A stretch of 44,197 nt of DNA from contig VKHL01000112.1 in NCBI GenBank assembly GCA_015146655.1, forward strand, positions 1-44,197, written 5' to 3'. The notes below the pieces were generated by a model. It saw only the letters and a program-made list of their open reading frames with translations. It was not told the origin of the DNA and searched no databases. This DNA is from Ochromonas danica (taxonomy: Eukaryota; Sar; Chrysophyceae; Chromulinales; Chromulinaceae). Made by a program: the position numbers and the translations under genes. Of the stretch, positions 1-10,428 are shown piece by piece (the stretch's first letter is position 1; each line of letters begins with the position of its first letter).

Positions 1-92
1 CCACCACCACCACCACCACCACCACCACCACCACCACCACCACCACCACCACCACCACCACCACCACCACCACCACCTCCTCCTCCTCCTCC
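1..92. repeat. (CCA)n then (CCT)n microsatellite
   Basis: An almost pure CCA run of about 76 bases is followed by a short TCC/CCT run. It sits just before a splice acceptor (AG at 111-112), so it appears to be the pyrimidine-rich end of an intron of the lectin gene rather than coding sequence. It is the first of many trinucleotide tracts in this window. Confidence 0.9.
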
Positions 93-112
93 TATCATAC
101 TACTACTACTAG

Positions 113-1342
113 TTCAATGGTGATGCAGGCACTACCAACTGCTTCAATAATCCTCTTAATCTCTATGGTGATTATCAAGGTATAGCTGATCGTTTTGATG
201 AAGATTCCTTCATCGAACGTGGTGAAACAACTGTTCTTATCTCAGAGTCTATCGTAGAGACCAATATAGCCTCTTATAATAATGAAACAAATGATAATTT
301 AGCAGGATTTTTAAATCGTAATGATACTATTCAATCACCTAATTCATGTCTAAAAGAACGTATTAGATTAACACCATCAGGTCCATCTAAAATAGGTTCT
401 ATATGGTTTAATGATCCTGTACCTGTTAATAATGGATTTGATACATTTTTCAGTTTTCAAATTTCAGATCATTCTAAACAATGTACATTAAATAAAGATC
501 AATATTTTACAATGGTACATCATCGTACATGTTCTGTACATGGTGCTGATGGATTTGCATTTGTGATACAATTTAGTCCATTTAAGACAAAAGCAATAGG
601 TAAAGTAGGTAATCAAATGGGATTTGGTGGGATAGAAAATTCATTAGCAATCGCATTTGATACTTGGCAAAATCAAGGTGATGATCTAATAGGTGTGGAT
701 CATATTAAGATACAATCATTAGGTGAAGCAGCTAATACTGCGTTAACAGAAGGTCTATTAGGCTTTCCTAAGGCATATACGTTAGCTAACGGACAAATCC
801 ATCGTGTTCGTATAGCCTATTATAATGAATTAAAATCAGATTATTTTACTTATTTAATAGCATCTAATTCATTATTACCTTATTTAAAAGATAATGGTGA
901 ACAAAAGAGAATTGGTACATTAATCTTATGGATTGATGATGGCATCGAACAAGATATACCATTATTAGCTTTACCTATTAACTTGTCACTTCTTCTTAAG
1001 TTACCGACTGATCGTGCTTATGTGGGGTTTACAGCAAGTACAGGTCGTTTTTATGAAAAACACGATCTTTTATCATGGGAATGGTGTGATCAACCACCAT
1101 GTAGTCTACCTTCTATTAAGATATTAGACTATCATCAAGGTTCAAAGAAGACATTAGCAGAGGTACAAGATTATGAACCAGGTGTAGGATATGGTGGTGG
1201 TGATGCTGATACCTTTCCAACAAAGAATGAAAGTCCTGATACTACCCCATGGGAGATGGAAATGTCATCATTTGCTACAAGTCGTAATATTGGATTAGCT
1301 GATGATGCTGAAGAACAAGTTCCACCAAATACCTTGTATTAA
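113..1342 (+). CDS. L-type (legume-like) lectin domain protein, 3' exon (partial)
   Basis: This is the terminal exon of a gene whose 5' end lies before the window. The frame is closed by TAG at 110-112, which coincides with an AG acceptor after a pyrimidine-rich tract. The exon therefore most likely begins at 113 and reads about 409 codons to TAA at 1340-1342. The product resembles legume-lectin-type beta-sandwich domains. Visible signatures are FDTFFSFQIS, ADGFAFVIQ, then LAIAFDTWQN (the family's E/AFDTxxN metal and sugar-binding strand), and late in the domain VGFTASTG followed by HDLLSWEW. Such lectins bind glycans, often in the secretory pathway or at the cell surface. The C-terminal 70 residues are acidic and low in complexity, with no transmembrane segment seen. 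The first ATG in the exon (512) lies inside the lectin fold, so it is not the true start. The domain call is fairly sure; the ligand and location are unknown because the N-terminus is missing. Confidence 0.75.
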   Translation, partial: FNGDAGTTNCFNNPLNLYGDYQGIADRFDEDSFIERGETTVLISESIVETNIASYNNETNDNLAGFLNRNDTIQSPNSCLKERIRLTPSGPSKIGSIWFNDPVPVNNGFDTFFSFQISDHSKQCTLNKDQYFTMVHHRTCSVHGADGFAFVIQFSPFKTKAIGKVGNQMGFGGIENSLAIAFDTWQNQGDDLIGVDHIKIQSLGEAANTALTEGLLGFPKAYTLANGQIHRVRIAYYNELKSDYFTYLIASNSLLPYLKDNGEQKRIGTLILWIDDGIEQDIPLLALPINLSLLLKLPTDRAYVGFTASTGRFYEKHDLLSWEWCDQPPCSLPSIKILDYHQGSKKTLAEVQDYEPGVGYGGGDADTFPTKNESPDTTPWEMEMSSFATSRNIGLADDAEEQVPPNTLY

Positions 1343-2448
1343 GAAGAGAGAGAGAGAAGGATGGAGGAGGTGGTGGTGGTGGAGGAGGAGGAGCAGGAGG
1401 AGGAGAAGATATAGCATGACTATTGTGCTACTATCATTACATTACATTACATTACCTGCTGTGATACTAGTGGTAGTGGTAGTGGTAGTAATAGGGCAGC
1501 ATTATGCTACCGGTGCACTACTATCACTACCTATTAATGATGATGATGGTGTGGTGTGGTAGCAGAGTGAGGGATTAACTTTACAAGTGTTAACTTAACA
1601 AGGATTAACTTAACAAGTGAAGGCTGCTGTAGTCTACTGTACAACCCACCACTACAGTACAAGATGTATATATGTACAAAGAGAGAGAAAGGGAAAGAAG
1701 AGGAGAAGGAGGAGGAGGTGGTAGATTACTTGAATATACCCTCCCTCTCTTCATTCCCCCCCTCTCTCTCTCTTGGTGTTTATTACTCTAACTATGCCCT
1801 CCCTATACACTGTAGTAGTTGTTAAGTTAAGATGAGAGAGAGATGTTGTTATTAACTTAAGAAGATACCTTGGCATGATGATGATGTTAGACTTGGAATA
1901 GATAACAGAGTGATGAACGATCACAGAGAGTTCAAAAGAGACTAGTTGTTCTGTTCTCTACTTCCATGTTATTATCATCTCATAACATAACATAACATAA
2001 CATAGCTATATCTATATATACAATAGGTAGTTTAGATATACTGTATAGTATAGTATAGTAAGTAGGTCAGTGATGTCTTAAGTTAATGATAGTAGTAGCA
2101 GTTGTTTCATTATATATGATCTACCACTAACTACTCTACAGTATTATACCTCATAGCTACAAGCCTTATCTCTCTCTCTCTAGTTAAAGTTAATTAAGAC
2201 TGTTGGTACAGTATATAGTATTTGCAATGCTGATGTTAACTTATTTAGTTAAGTTAACTACAGACAGAAGACTTAGTCTACAGTATATTGTGTAGTAGTG
2301 TAATAGTGTAGTCTACTGCTGTGTAATAGCTCTCCTACACTAGATGTCTACCTTTACACAGTTAGTTAGTTAGTTAGTTAGTTTACACTGTGTAATAGTG
2401 TAGTTAGTTAATTTACACCACCGTATATGAGGTAGTAGTAGATCATGT
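1343..2448. other. Repeat-rich spacer, no gene seen
   Basis: No convincing coding sequence is present. The stretch holds a GGT/GGA purine tract (about 1363-1410), (ATTAC)n at 1436-1456, two copies of a GGATTAACTTWACAAGTG-like sequence near 1572-1620, several TTAAGTTAA/GTTAACTTA motifs, (CATAA)n at 1981-2003, TATAG repeats near 2040-2060 and (GTTA)n at 2361-2384. It lies between the 3' ends of two convergent genes, so it probably contains both 3' UTRs. No clear terminator signal was identified. Confidence 0.6.
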
Positions 2449-3207
2449 TTAACGACGTTTCTTGGTAGCCGAAGAAGAAGAAGAAGAAGAAGAAGAAGAA
2501 GAAGAAGAAGAAGAAGAAGGAGGAGGTGGTGTAGGAGGAGGTGATGTAGGAGGAGGTAGTGACTGCTTCTTTGACCCAAACAATCCTTCAAAGAACTTCC
2601 CAATCTTTCCCATTACATCAGCTTCAGGATCTTCATATCCTATCTCAGCATAAGGTAATCTTAAATCAAATCTCTCTCCATTATCATACTTTGGAATACC
2701 CATAGGGTTAATAGGAATAACAATATTCAATCCTAGACGACTGTCTTCCTTCTTTGGCTCAGCTTCATACCCTATAGGATTGATCAATCCTGCTTGTTTG
2801 GCTGCTAGCCATTGAGGGAGGGGGTCGATCCCCCTTTCCCCCTGGGCCTTCCAGTCTTTCACTTTCACTGACTCACTCACAGCTTGACGACGTGCAGTGA
2901 CTTCTTCAAAATAAGTCTTCATAGCGGATTTGTTCTGACGTCGTTGTAGGATTTCTTGTTGAAGTTGAAGTTGATCTTCTTTCAGTTTGTCTTTGTTGTT
3001 ATTAACATTACTCTTGTTACCTCCACTGTTGTTACCTCCTGCTCCTGCAACTCCTGCTCCTCCTGGTCGTTTGTTAAAGAGGGCTAGTCGATGACCACTC
3101 TTTAGGTAGGAGGAGGAGGAGGAGGAGAGAGGTAGTGGGTAGTGGTAGGCTAAGATAATGGAGCAGTAGCAAAGAGAGAGGTAGAAGAAGAGAAGAGAGG
3201 ACCACAT
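2449..3207 (-). CDS. Conserved-looking protein with possible bipartite plastid-targeting presequence
   Basis: Reading starts best at ATG 3205-3207, giving 252 aa. An in-frame ATG 25 codons upstream exists, but the residues after the inner Met form a classic signal peptide (MWSSLLFFYLSLCYCSIILA). This is followed by an aromatic residue and a Ser-rich, basic stretch with few acids, the pattern of signal plus transit peptide in algae with secondary plastids. A Gly/Asn-rich linker, a Gln/Lys/Arg-rich helical segment (about 70-125) and a compact core follow. The core includes NIVIPINPMGIPKYDNG, ERFDLRLPYAEIGY and DVMGKIGKFFEGLFG. The tail is Pro-rich, then poly-Ser made by a GAA/TTC tract (2471-2519), and ends in KKRR. 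I do not recognise the core as a named family. Plastid location is inferred from the presequence; ER or secreted is the alternative. No intron is needed. Confidence 0.6.
   Translation of the reverse strand: MWSSLLFFYLSLCYCSIILAYHYPLPLSSSSSSYLKSGHRLALFNKRPGGAGVAGAGGNNSGGNKSNVNNNKDKLKEDQLQLQQEILQRRQNKSAMKTYFEEVTARRQAVSESVKVKDWKAQGERGIDPLPQWLAAKQAGLINPIGYEAEPKKEDSRLGLNIVIPINPMGIPKYDNGERFDLRLPYAEIGYEDPEADVMGKIGKFFEGLFGSKKQSLPPPTSPPPTPPPPSSSSSSSSSSSSSSSSATKKRR
2471..2519. repeat. (GAA)n microsatellite inside a coding region
   Basis: About 16 GAA units encode a C-terminal poly-Ser run on the minus strand. Length is likely to vary between individuals. On the plus strand the same tract gives a spurious poly-Glu reading. 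Confidence 0.9.
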
Positions 3208-3612
3208 TCTCCTCCTTACTATGACTTGACTAGAATGATAGAAGAAGGTACAGTAGCTAGGAACTGAAGATATTGTCTTCACTTCAACTTCAATTCAGTT
3301 TTTGTTTTTGACAATTCAGCTTTTTCAAGTCAACTCACTTCTTTTTCTTTCAGTTCTTTTTCTTTCAGTTCTTCTTTCAGTTCTATTCACAATATAGAGT
3401 GCTGCAGTATCATATCATTTCAACAGAATATTCCACCACTTTGCCAAATAAGGAAATCCTCAATTATAAGGAAATTACGTTATAAACAGGATAAAGGAAA
3501 TCCTTACTGTGTTTAGTGTAAATCATTATCTCTCTGGAAAGTTCACAGCAACCCAATTTGATTCCTTCTGACCTGTTCATAACTGAACTATCCCTACTTG
3601 ATTTGAATAATA
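3208..3612. promoter_or_regulatory. Divergent intergenic region (plastid-like protein / MON1)
   Basis: The minus-strand gene starting at 3207 and MON1 starting at 3613 diverge from this 405-bp space, so it should hold both promoters. Repeated TTTCTTTCAGTTCTT-like pyrimidine blocks occur around 3345-3385. I see no certain TATA box or other named element. Confidence 0.4.
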
Positions 3613-5995
3613 ATGACGACTACAGTATCGAGAGTGGATGGAGCAGGAGGTGGTAGTGGTGGTGGTAGTAGTGGTGGTGGTGGTGGTGGAGGAGGAGGAG
3701 GAGGAGGAGGAGGAAAGGCTATCTACATCCTCACCTCCTCTGGTAAACCTATCTATGCTAGTAGCAGTACAAATGGAAGTATTCATAGTCAAGGAGAGGA
3801 TGAAGAGCTCAAGCTAGTCAACCTCTTTGGTCTTATCCAAGCTATGATCTCTATTGTCCATGAAGAAGGACAAGATCTACCACGAGCTATTCATACTCTG
3901 GATAAGACTATCTTATTTCTTTTACGAAATAATATCTATCTACTACTTGTGACTTCTACAAGAGAACCTGAAGGGATTTTACTCCAACAATTAGACTTTT
4001 TCTATCAACATTTATTATTAGTCTTAACTAAGAAAATTCATGAAATTTTAGAAAAAAACCCTTCCACAGATATACGACAATTATTAGGATCAGATTCTGA
4101 TCAGATCTTAGCATCATGTTGTGCTGAGAGACTGGTACCTAGATGTCTAGCCTTCCAGACTCTGGCGACAGGCTATATGGAGAAAATGATGAGAGAGGAG
4201 TTGACAGTACATATGCGATATAGTGTAGAACATGCTGGAGCAGCGTAAGTACTCCTACTTGTGTACATGTATGTGTGTGCGTATGTATGTATGTGTATAT
4301 GTGTGTACGTGTGTGTGTGCGTGTATATGTGTACATGTGTGCGTTTGTATGTATGTGTATATGTGTGTGCGTGAATGTGTATGTGTGTGTATGTATGTGT
4401 GTACCACTTGATACAGTGCTAATCTAGCTAGTTAGTATTGAAAGCTAGCTTGAGTGTTTCCAACAGTTATAACAACTCTACTAATCTGATCTACTTGTAT
4501 TGATATATATATATATACATGTGCATTGTATATTGTCTATTGTCTATATTAGAGTTGGATTATTACTTCAAGAAGAGGTACTATTAGGTGCTTACAAGAA
4601 CCCTTCATTAGATCTTAACCTCACTACCTCAGGTGAGTAGTATTGGTAGTAGTCTTCTCCTTCTTACCCTGTACCACTCACTCACTCACTCACTCACTCA
4701 CTCACTCACTCACTCACTCACTCACTCAACTAACTACCCTTGTAGACGTCATCCTATTGACTCATTTTGTCTCTCAATCCAAGAGTCTGCGGACTAATGA
4801 TCAACATTGGGTACCTTTATGTCTACCTGCTTTCAATGCTTCAGGTTATTTGCATGTCTATATTAGCACTGTACTACCTGCTGCTCCCATTGCTACTACC
4901 ACTACCACTACTACTACTTCACCTCCTCCTCCTGCTGCTGCTACCAACCTACCTTATTCCTCTACTCCATCAAGTGTTCAGCTTATACTAATCGCAGTAT
5001 CAAATGATCCAGAAGTGTTTGGTTGTTTGAGGAAAGGTAGAGACTATCTTGAACGAGTCATTCGAAGACCAGAATGGGTAAATAAGTTCTCTTCTGCTAA
5101 CTTCACTTACCGCACCATAGGTAGGTACCTCCTTCCCTCCTCCTTCCCCTCCCCCTTTGTCTGCTTACCATCTGTACCACGACATGATCTAACATGACCT
5201 TCTCTGTGATATCATACATACATACTACTACTACTATAGTGGATCAATTACGAGATGAAATGGATTGTCTACATTTCTTCTATAAGTTCTCTCTACTTCT
5301 TCCTAAAGGAGATAGTCAGACAGCATGGGCTCAGTCTGTACATTCCTCACCAGCTTTTCCTCTTAACTATTCTGAGACAGAGGTTGAGCGGTAAGTCTTT
5401 GACCATAATGCTGACATGTTATGCTGGTCTAATGGGTTTGTTGTATGTTATGGTCAGGATGTGGATTGAATACCAACGGCTATCTCTTCAGTTAAGAAAG
5501 GGTAGTAGTGCGGTAGAGGCAACATTGACGACTTGTAGTGATACCAATTTGAATACATCAAGTCCTAATACCAGTACAAAAATTACCTTTGGATTGGGTA
5601 GTAATAGTATTATTAGCAATTCTAATGTGAATGGTATGGTAGGAGGAGGAGGTGGTAGTGGAAGGGTATTACGAGAATCAACTATATTCCCTCCTCCTCC
5701 ACCATCATCATCATCGTCATCATCTACAACAAGCTATACTAAGACTGCGACAAGTGAAGCTCATGCATTTGATTCAACCTTAGCGATTGCTTCATCATTG
5801 CCTCATGTTGACCATTCCTTGGCCTATTCTATCACCTTGTCTGGTTTGGTTTGTGTTGCCTTGGCAACCTACGACACGGAAGTCTTCTTTACCTTTCCAG
5901 CACATGTGTCACCTTTGGAAGCTTGTAGTCGAGCTGAAGCATGCTCTCGTCGCTTGAAAACATTGATACCCAACTTCTCTTCACAGATACTTTAG
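3613..5995 (+). CDS. MON1: Vacuolar fusion protein MON1 homologue
   Basis: Five exons join cleanly: 3613-4244, 4553-4632, 4746-5120, 5240-5390 and 5458-5995. All introns are GT-AG, all junctions keep frame, and the product is 591 aa with stop TAG at 5993-5995. With CCZ1, MON1 forms the exchange factor that activates Rab7 on late endosomes and lysosomes, replacing Rab5. The three longin-like blocks of the family can be followed. KAIYILTSSGKPIYAS opens the first, with HEEGQDLPRAI and FLLRNNIYLLLVTSTRE after it. The second contains WVPLCLPAFNASGYLHVYIS; the third has LSGLVCVALATYDTEVFFTF near the C-terminus. The N-terminus has a long Gly run from a GGT/GGA tract, and two further Pro/Thr/Ser insertions come from CCT/ACT/TCA repeats. 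Human MON1A is of similar size (about 550 aa). Intron 1 is TG/TA-rich and intron 2 holds a CACT repeat. Identification is strong; exon borders are by inspection. Confidence 0.88.
3649..3713. repeat. GGT/GGA tract coding poly-Gly in MON1
   Basis: GGT and GGA triplets interspersed with AGT encode a Gly/Ser-rich N-terminal run in MON1. Confidence 0.9.
4255..4405. repeat. TG/TA-rich repeat in MON1 intron 1
   Basis: A degenerate purine-pyrimidine alternating tract (TGTG, TGTA, TGCG) fills half of the 308-bp intron 1 (4245-4552). Confidence 0.85.
4677..4728. repeat. (CTCA)n tetranucleotide repeat in MON1 intron 2
   Basis: Thirteen near-perfect CTCA units lie between donor GT at 4633 and acceptor AG at 4744-4745. 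The plus-strand reading through them is not coding. Confidence 0.92.
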
Positions 5996-6248
5996 GATAA
6001 TTAATTAAGCTAGACTAACTATTTGTTCCAATAGCTAGTCTAGAGCAGTTAGTTGTAGGACATAATAGAGGAAATAGCTTGTTCTTTGCGAGCATTATTT
6101 ATCTAAAATAGTCTTTTATTTACTTCTCTTTACTTCATTGAGCATTTCTCTTTCTTCATACACACAAGTATGACATATACACCACCACCAATGCTGCTGG
6201 ACTAGAACATTCATCACTGATCATCATCATCTTCTTCTTTCTCCTTGT
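5996..6248. other. Short convergent spacer
   Basis: MON1 (plus) and the GT61 gene (minus) end towards each other here. CTAGTCTAG-type short inverted motifs occur near 6010-6045. Nothing else is seen; it probably holds the two 3' UTRs. Confidence 0.5.
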
Positions 6249-7374
6249 TTATGCACAAGGAAATTGTGTATTCACAGCTCGACCTTTACGGAAATCACTT
6301 GTATAATGAGAATCTAATCTGGAATCTAATGCTAAGATCTCTCTAGGACACACTAAACCGCATTCTGAGAGACCATCATCAAAGTTACGAGCAATTCTCA
6401 AAGCACCATCCATAGCACGTATAAATTCATCTTTAGGTACATGAACATTATCACTACTTCCATGACAAGTCTCACGTTGTAAGGAACGTAATGGCATATA
6501 GATCTTCCCTGTCATACGTGCAGCATGTCGGAAATGTCGATCTTGTCGATAGGAAGGATGAACTTCAACAAGGACAGCTTCTTCTGCTGCAAACATAATG
6601 AACATCAAGCCTGCTCCATGAATACCTACTAAGACATTACTATTACGAATCAGTTTTAATTGTTCACCATAAGATAAAGTAGCTAAATCAACAATATTCA
6701 ACTTCATCATAGTGCCAGTTTTCAATACTTGAACAACTTCTTCCTCATTAGCCATAACTCGACCAACATTCTTTCTCTCTGAACGATGACGAAGAATTAA
6801 TGTTACTGTAGGAATAGGAGGAGCAGGGACATCTAAGAGATGGAAGGCTTGTAAGACATGTCTTCGATAGGCCTGGAAGAGGGTAGTGTCATAGCATCTA
6901 AGAGGATCAGGTAAGGATACCTTCGGAAAGATTAACCCTGCAGGGGATTCTAAATGAAAGACTAAATGCTTGAAAAGTACTTTCTTACGATGATAATGAT
7001 TGTGTCGAATAGGAGGATGAGATGGACTAAAGGCTTGATGAATGAGATCAAAGAATGGACCATCTGGGTGAAGATCCCAAAGCATGACTTGCATATCTTC
7101 AACCTTTAGATGCAGGGCTTGATAGACGAGAAACATGTTCATCTAACCCACATGCAGACATCATCATTAGTATGGAAGGTATAAAAACAGTGATATTATC
7201 AATAGCAGAAGTTGTATGCACTGTCATATCAAATCCACAACATATACATGACCTTACACTATACTATATAAACCATAACCGCACAGTACTGCACTGTATT
7301 ACAATCCACTCTACTGTACATGTTCACTAAACCATTGCCTAACAGACTACACAATAACACCATGTACATAACAA

Positions 7375-7413
<39 letters not shown>

Positions 7414-8411
7414 GACACTCAACTCACAATAACAACAAAACAATGCTAACCCACACATCAAAAAAGAGGAAAGCTTACAAAGTCAGCTGTGGAATGAAAA
7501 GCATTCTCACAATCTTCATCTCTTGCTAATAGATAGACAATCTTTTCTTCTTTTTCATCATATTCCATCTTCTCTGTTATTGTTGATACAAAGGATGACA
7601 TTTGTAATCGATGATGTGGCATTAAAAGTCGATCTTGATAATATTGATTTCGTTGACAATGTCCTTGAAGTGATCCTGGTTGGAAATGAAGATATTGCAT
7701 ACCTAAAGGAGGTTTCTTATGAGATTGATGTTGACCAGAGACTTTAGCAAAATCAATTATTAGATTAAATCCTTCACAAAAGAGATCAGCTGGTCGACCA
7801 TCACGCTTCTTATGTGCTTGATGATTAGGATAACAGATTAGTTGACTCTCTTCATCACCCAACGAGGAGGGGGATGTAGTCTGACTACCACACCATACCT
7901 CACGATGAGATGACCATTCATTTATAAGGGTCATACCATAACGTTGCTCACAGGAAGACTCAAATGGTGTTGCCGTATGAAGAAGAGAAGAAGAAGAAGT
8001 AGAAGAAGATACACTTTTTTCAGTTTCAGAAGTGGTAGAAGATACGGCAAGGGATTTGATACTGTGTGTACCATGTTCTTCTTGAGGTTGAGGTTGAGGT
8101 TGTTGTTGAAGTAGAAGGGAATTCACTGACTTCCTCTCAGAGGATTCACCACTCCCTCTTGCCAGCACCTCTTCAAGATGTGTGATAGTTTCATTTTGTA
8201 GATGAATTAACTCAAGTAGTTTCCCTATGGTAACTTGATTACCAATACTAACTACTTCATTAGAATTTATACTAATAAGAGAAGTACCTCGTATTAACTT
8301 ATCTCGTAAGCCTACTGAGGAATGAGGATGATAAGAGTCTTTTAATAATAGAAAGAATAACAAGCTTGCTATTAAGAGAACACTTCCCAATAGAAATGTT
8401 GATAACTGCAT
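6249..8411 (-). CDS. Glycosyltransferase family 61-type protein, type II membrane
   Basis: Two exons, 8411-7479 and 7142-6249, are separated by a 336-bp GT-AG intron in phase 0; the product is 608 aa. The ATG at 8409-8411 puts a hydrophobic anchor (STFLLGSVLLIASLLFFLLL) at the very N-terminus, as in Golgi or ER type II enzymes. A Ser/Gln-rich stem follows (about 60-150, with SSTSSSS and PQPQPQ runs). The catalytic part begins around C155 and spans the splice, where TADF joins MNMFLVYQALHL, a typical GT61/EOGT-like junction followed by MQVMLWDLHPDGPF. The family hallmark GIHGAGL lies at about residues 484-490, preceded by LRHRSERKN and followed by VEVHP. GT61 enzymes transfer sugars such as xylose or GlcNAc to glycans or proteins; the donor and acceptor here cannot be told. 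Annotating only the second exon would miss the anchor and stem. Confidence 0.82.
7370..7432. repeat. ACA-rich repeat in GT61 intron
   Basis: ACA/ACAACA repeats occupy the middle of the intron 7143-7478. Plus-strand reading gives a spurious poly-Thr peptide. Confidence 0.85.
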
Positions 8412-9109
8412 CTTCAATAACGTTTACTTTCTCTCTCTCTCTCTATGAATATTATCAATCAAATGTACTGATCGTTTCTCAATCAAAAAAGATCACCTTA
8501 TTGATTATTACGATGCGTGCGTAATCTCCCACGCATCACGACAATAACAACTTCACCATGAACTTAACTTCTGTCCTCTTTTTGCGATCGCTCCTATTAC
8601 ATCTATTTTGAAAAACAATGTTCCATTGAACTGACCCCCATTGGGTTGCTAAACTCCTAAGTCGTCAGAAAAAGAAGTAATAGTAAACAGCGTCATTTTC
8701 ATCTCATGAAGCCTCATTTGCTTCAGACAATCGCCATCGCCACAGCGTCTCCACGGAAAACGAAAGGTTATGCAAATCCGTACAGCGATAGCCTGTAGCA
8801 CATTAGACTTCGTGAGATGAAAATGGTGCTGACTATTACTCCTGGCTATAGTACCATTAACTTAATAACTACTCCAATTCAATTAACACGATGATATCAT
8901 TACCTGTAAAGTAATAATATTACATTACATTGTAATTATTATTATTATGTACACACGCACATTTTTCATTTTCAACTAGCCTATCCCCCCCGTCACTCAA
9001 ACAATAATCCCCTAATAGTCTATTATAGCATCTCTCATCAAACTTGCTTCTCAAATTATATCATCCATCATCCACGCGGTAACGAAATAAATAACTTCAT
9101 TGAGAACAT
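8412..9109. other. 698-bp spacer with a foldback element, no gene
   Basis: This lies upstream of the GT61 gene and downstream of the phosphotransferase gene. It contains a GA/CT run next to the GT61 start (about 8431-8444), a small inverted repeat at about 8503-8543 (GATGCGTG / CACGCATC) and the larger foldback at 8676-8840. The rest is AT-rich with no coding signal. Confidence 0.55.
8676..8840. mobile_element. Foldback / MITE-like inverted-repeat element
   Basis: Two arms of about 60 bp face each other. The outer part, AGTAATAGT...CATTTTCATCTCATGAAG, is mirrored by CTTCGTGAGATGAAAATG...ACTATTACT. The pairing continues inward through ATTTGCTTCAG...ATCGC against GCGATAGCCTGTAGCACAT, leaving an unpaired centre of about 40 bases. 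It has no ORF. Size and structure fit a small non-autonomous DNA element or a hairpin; I could not identify a clear target-site duplication, so the transposon reading is an inference. Confidence 0.5.
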
Positions 9110-10428
9110 CTAGTAGCGATATCGCTTGCCTAACTTAAAGATATTAACATCCAAGATTTCCGCAAATTCGGTCGCCACCTAAAACCCACAACACATGAAA
9201 AACAATATTAGCATGACTTCTCCACCACCACTCACAACTACCACATAACACTTACCGTAGAAGCATATCCAGCAAGACATCCAACAGAGTAAAGAGTCGT
9301 CAAGACCAGTAAGACAAATTCTAAATGCTCTCCACCAGGTCGCTGTCCAAAGGTTGCAGTATAGAGAGCTAACAAGACGACACTAAAAGCTGGTAATCGT
9401 GCTAATGGTTCCAGACGACGATGACAAATAGATCCAACCATCATATGCATTGCCATCTCAGCAAAAGAAGTACAGAAGAGAATGGCAACGATGACAGGAT
9501 AATGTGCAAAGCCTACTCGAGAGCGTAGGATATAGATGACCACACTAGGGAAGAAGAGCATAACAGGTACTAGTGAGAAGACCGCATCTTCTAATGTCTC
9601 ATGTTCTTGTAAGAACTTAGAATTCATTACTTGCTGACCATCATTCTTCTTGATACTCAACGCCATGGTAACACGGAATAAATGAAGTAACAAGGTTGCA
9701 GTAACGGTAGTATAAATGAAGAAAAAGAGTAATGAGAAGACAGAGAAACCTGGGCTCTGTATTGTAGGGCTTCCTAACAATCCTAACAAAGATGATTCAT
9801 CAGGTAGGAAATCTGATGGAAGGTAAAAGAGTGGCTCATGGAAAGCATACGATCCTTTCCACGAAGCATAGAAACACGCTACAACACACATGAATAACCC
9901 ATCACTTGGACCATTAAAAATGGGTAATAACATGGCACCAGAATAATGTTCTTCCCAAGTTTGAAAATAAAATGGTAAGAAAGAGGAAGAATAAGTAAAG
10001 ATGAGACGTGGTGTCCATCCCAATCCAAAGACACTAGCCATGAGTAAAGTTGAGACACCAGCATTAACAGCATCACATCCATGATCAACAAACATACCCA
10101 AAGCAGAGGATGAACCTGTCTTACGAGCTTGTTTCCCATCCATGTTATCTAATGTCTGATAGAGGAAGATTGACATTCCTGCTACAAAATGAATCCATTT
10201 TGGTCCATCAGGTCCTAATGTTGGATTGAAAAGAAGAACTACACTTGTGCCTAAGAGAGAAATGATCAATCCAGACACTGTGATGACATTAGGAGCCATC
10301 CACTGAGGGATAAAAGTATCCACACAGAACTGAGCAAGTGGTGAGAGCACATGAGCATAGAGTACAGAGGAATCTCCTCCATTATACTTATAAGTTCGAA
10401 CATGATGTGCATCTTCAGGTCCCAACAT
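9110..10428 (-). CDS. Choline/ethanolamine phosphotransferase (CDP-alcohol phosphotransferase)
   Basis: Exon 1 is 10428-9256 and exon 2 is 9178-9110, joined by a 77-bp GT-AG intron in phase 0 for 413 aa. The short second exon adds a 22-residue tail beginning VATEFAEILDVNIF, as expected for this family. The enzyme moves phosphocholine or phosphoethanolamine from the CDP-alcohol to diacylglycerol, the last Kennedy-pathway step, in ER or Golgi membranes. The complete signature DG-x2-AR-x8-G-x3-D-x3-D is present: D94, D97, G98, A101, R102, G111, D115 and D119. An N-terminal soluble part and about eight to ten hydrophobic segments follow the eukaryotic CPT1/EPT1 plan (about 390-410 aa). Sequence alone does not settle choline versus ethanolamine preference. 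Start ATG (10426-10428) is the only one that keeps the N-terminal region of the family. Confidence 0.9.

Noticed and set aside
1302-1562. 86-aa plus-strand frame overlapping the lectin end
   Set aside because: It reads Trp/Arg and Val runs out of GGT/GGA repeats and overlaps the real gene in another frame.
2370-2603. Minus-strand poly-Leu frame near the GAA tract
   Set aside because: It is an out-of-frame reading of the repeat that encodes poly-Ser in the gene at 2449-3207.
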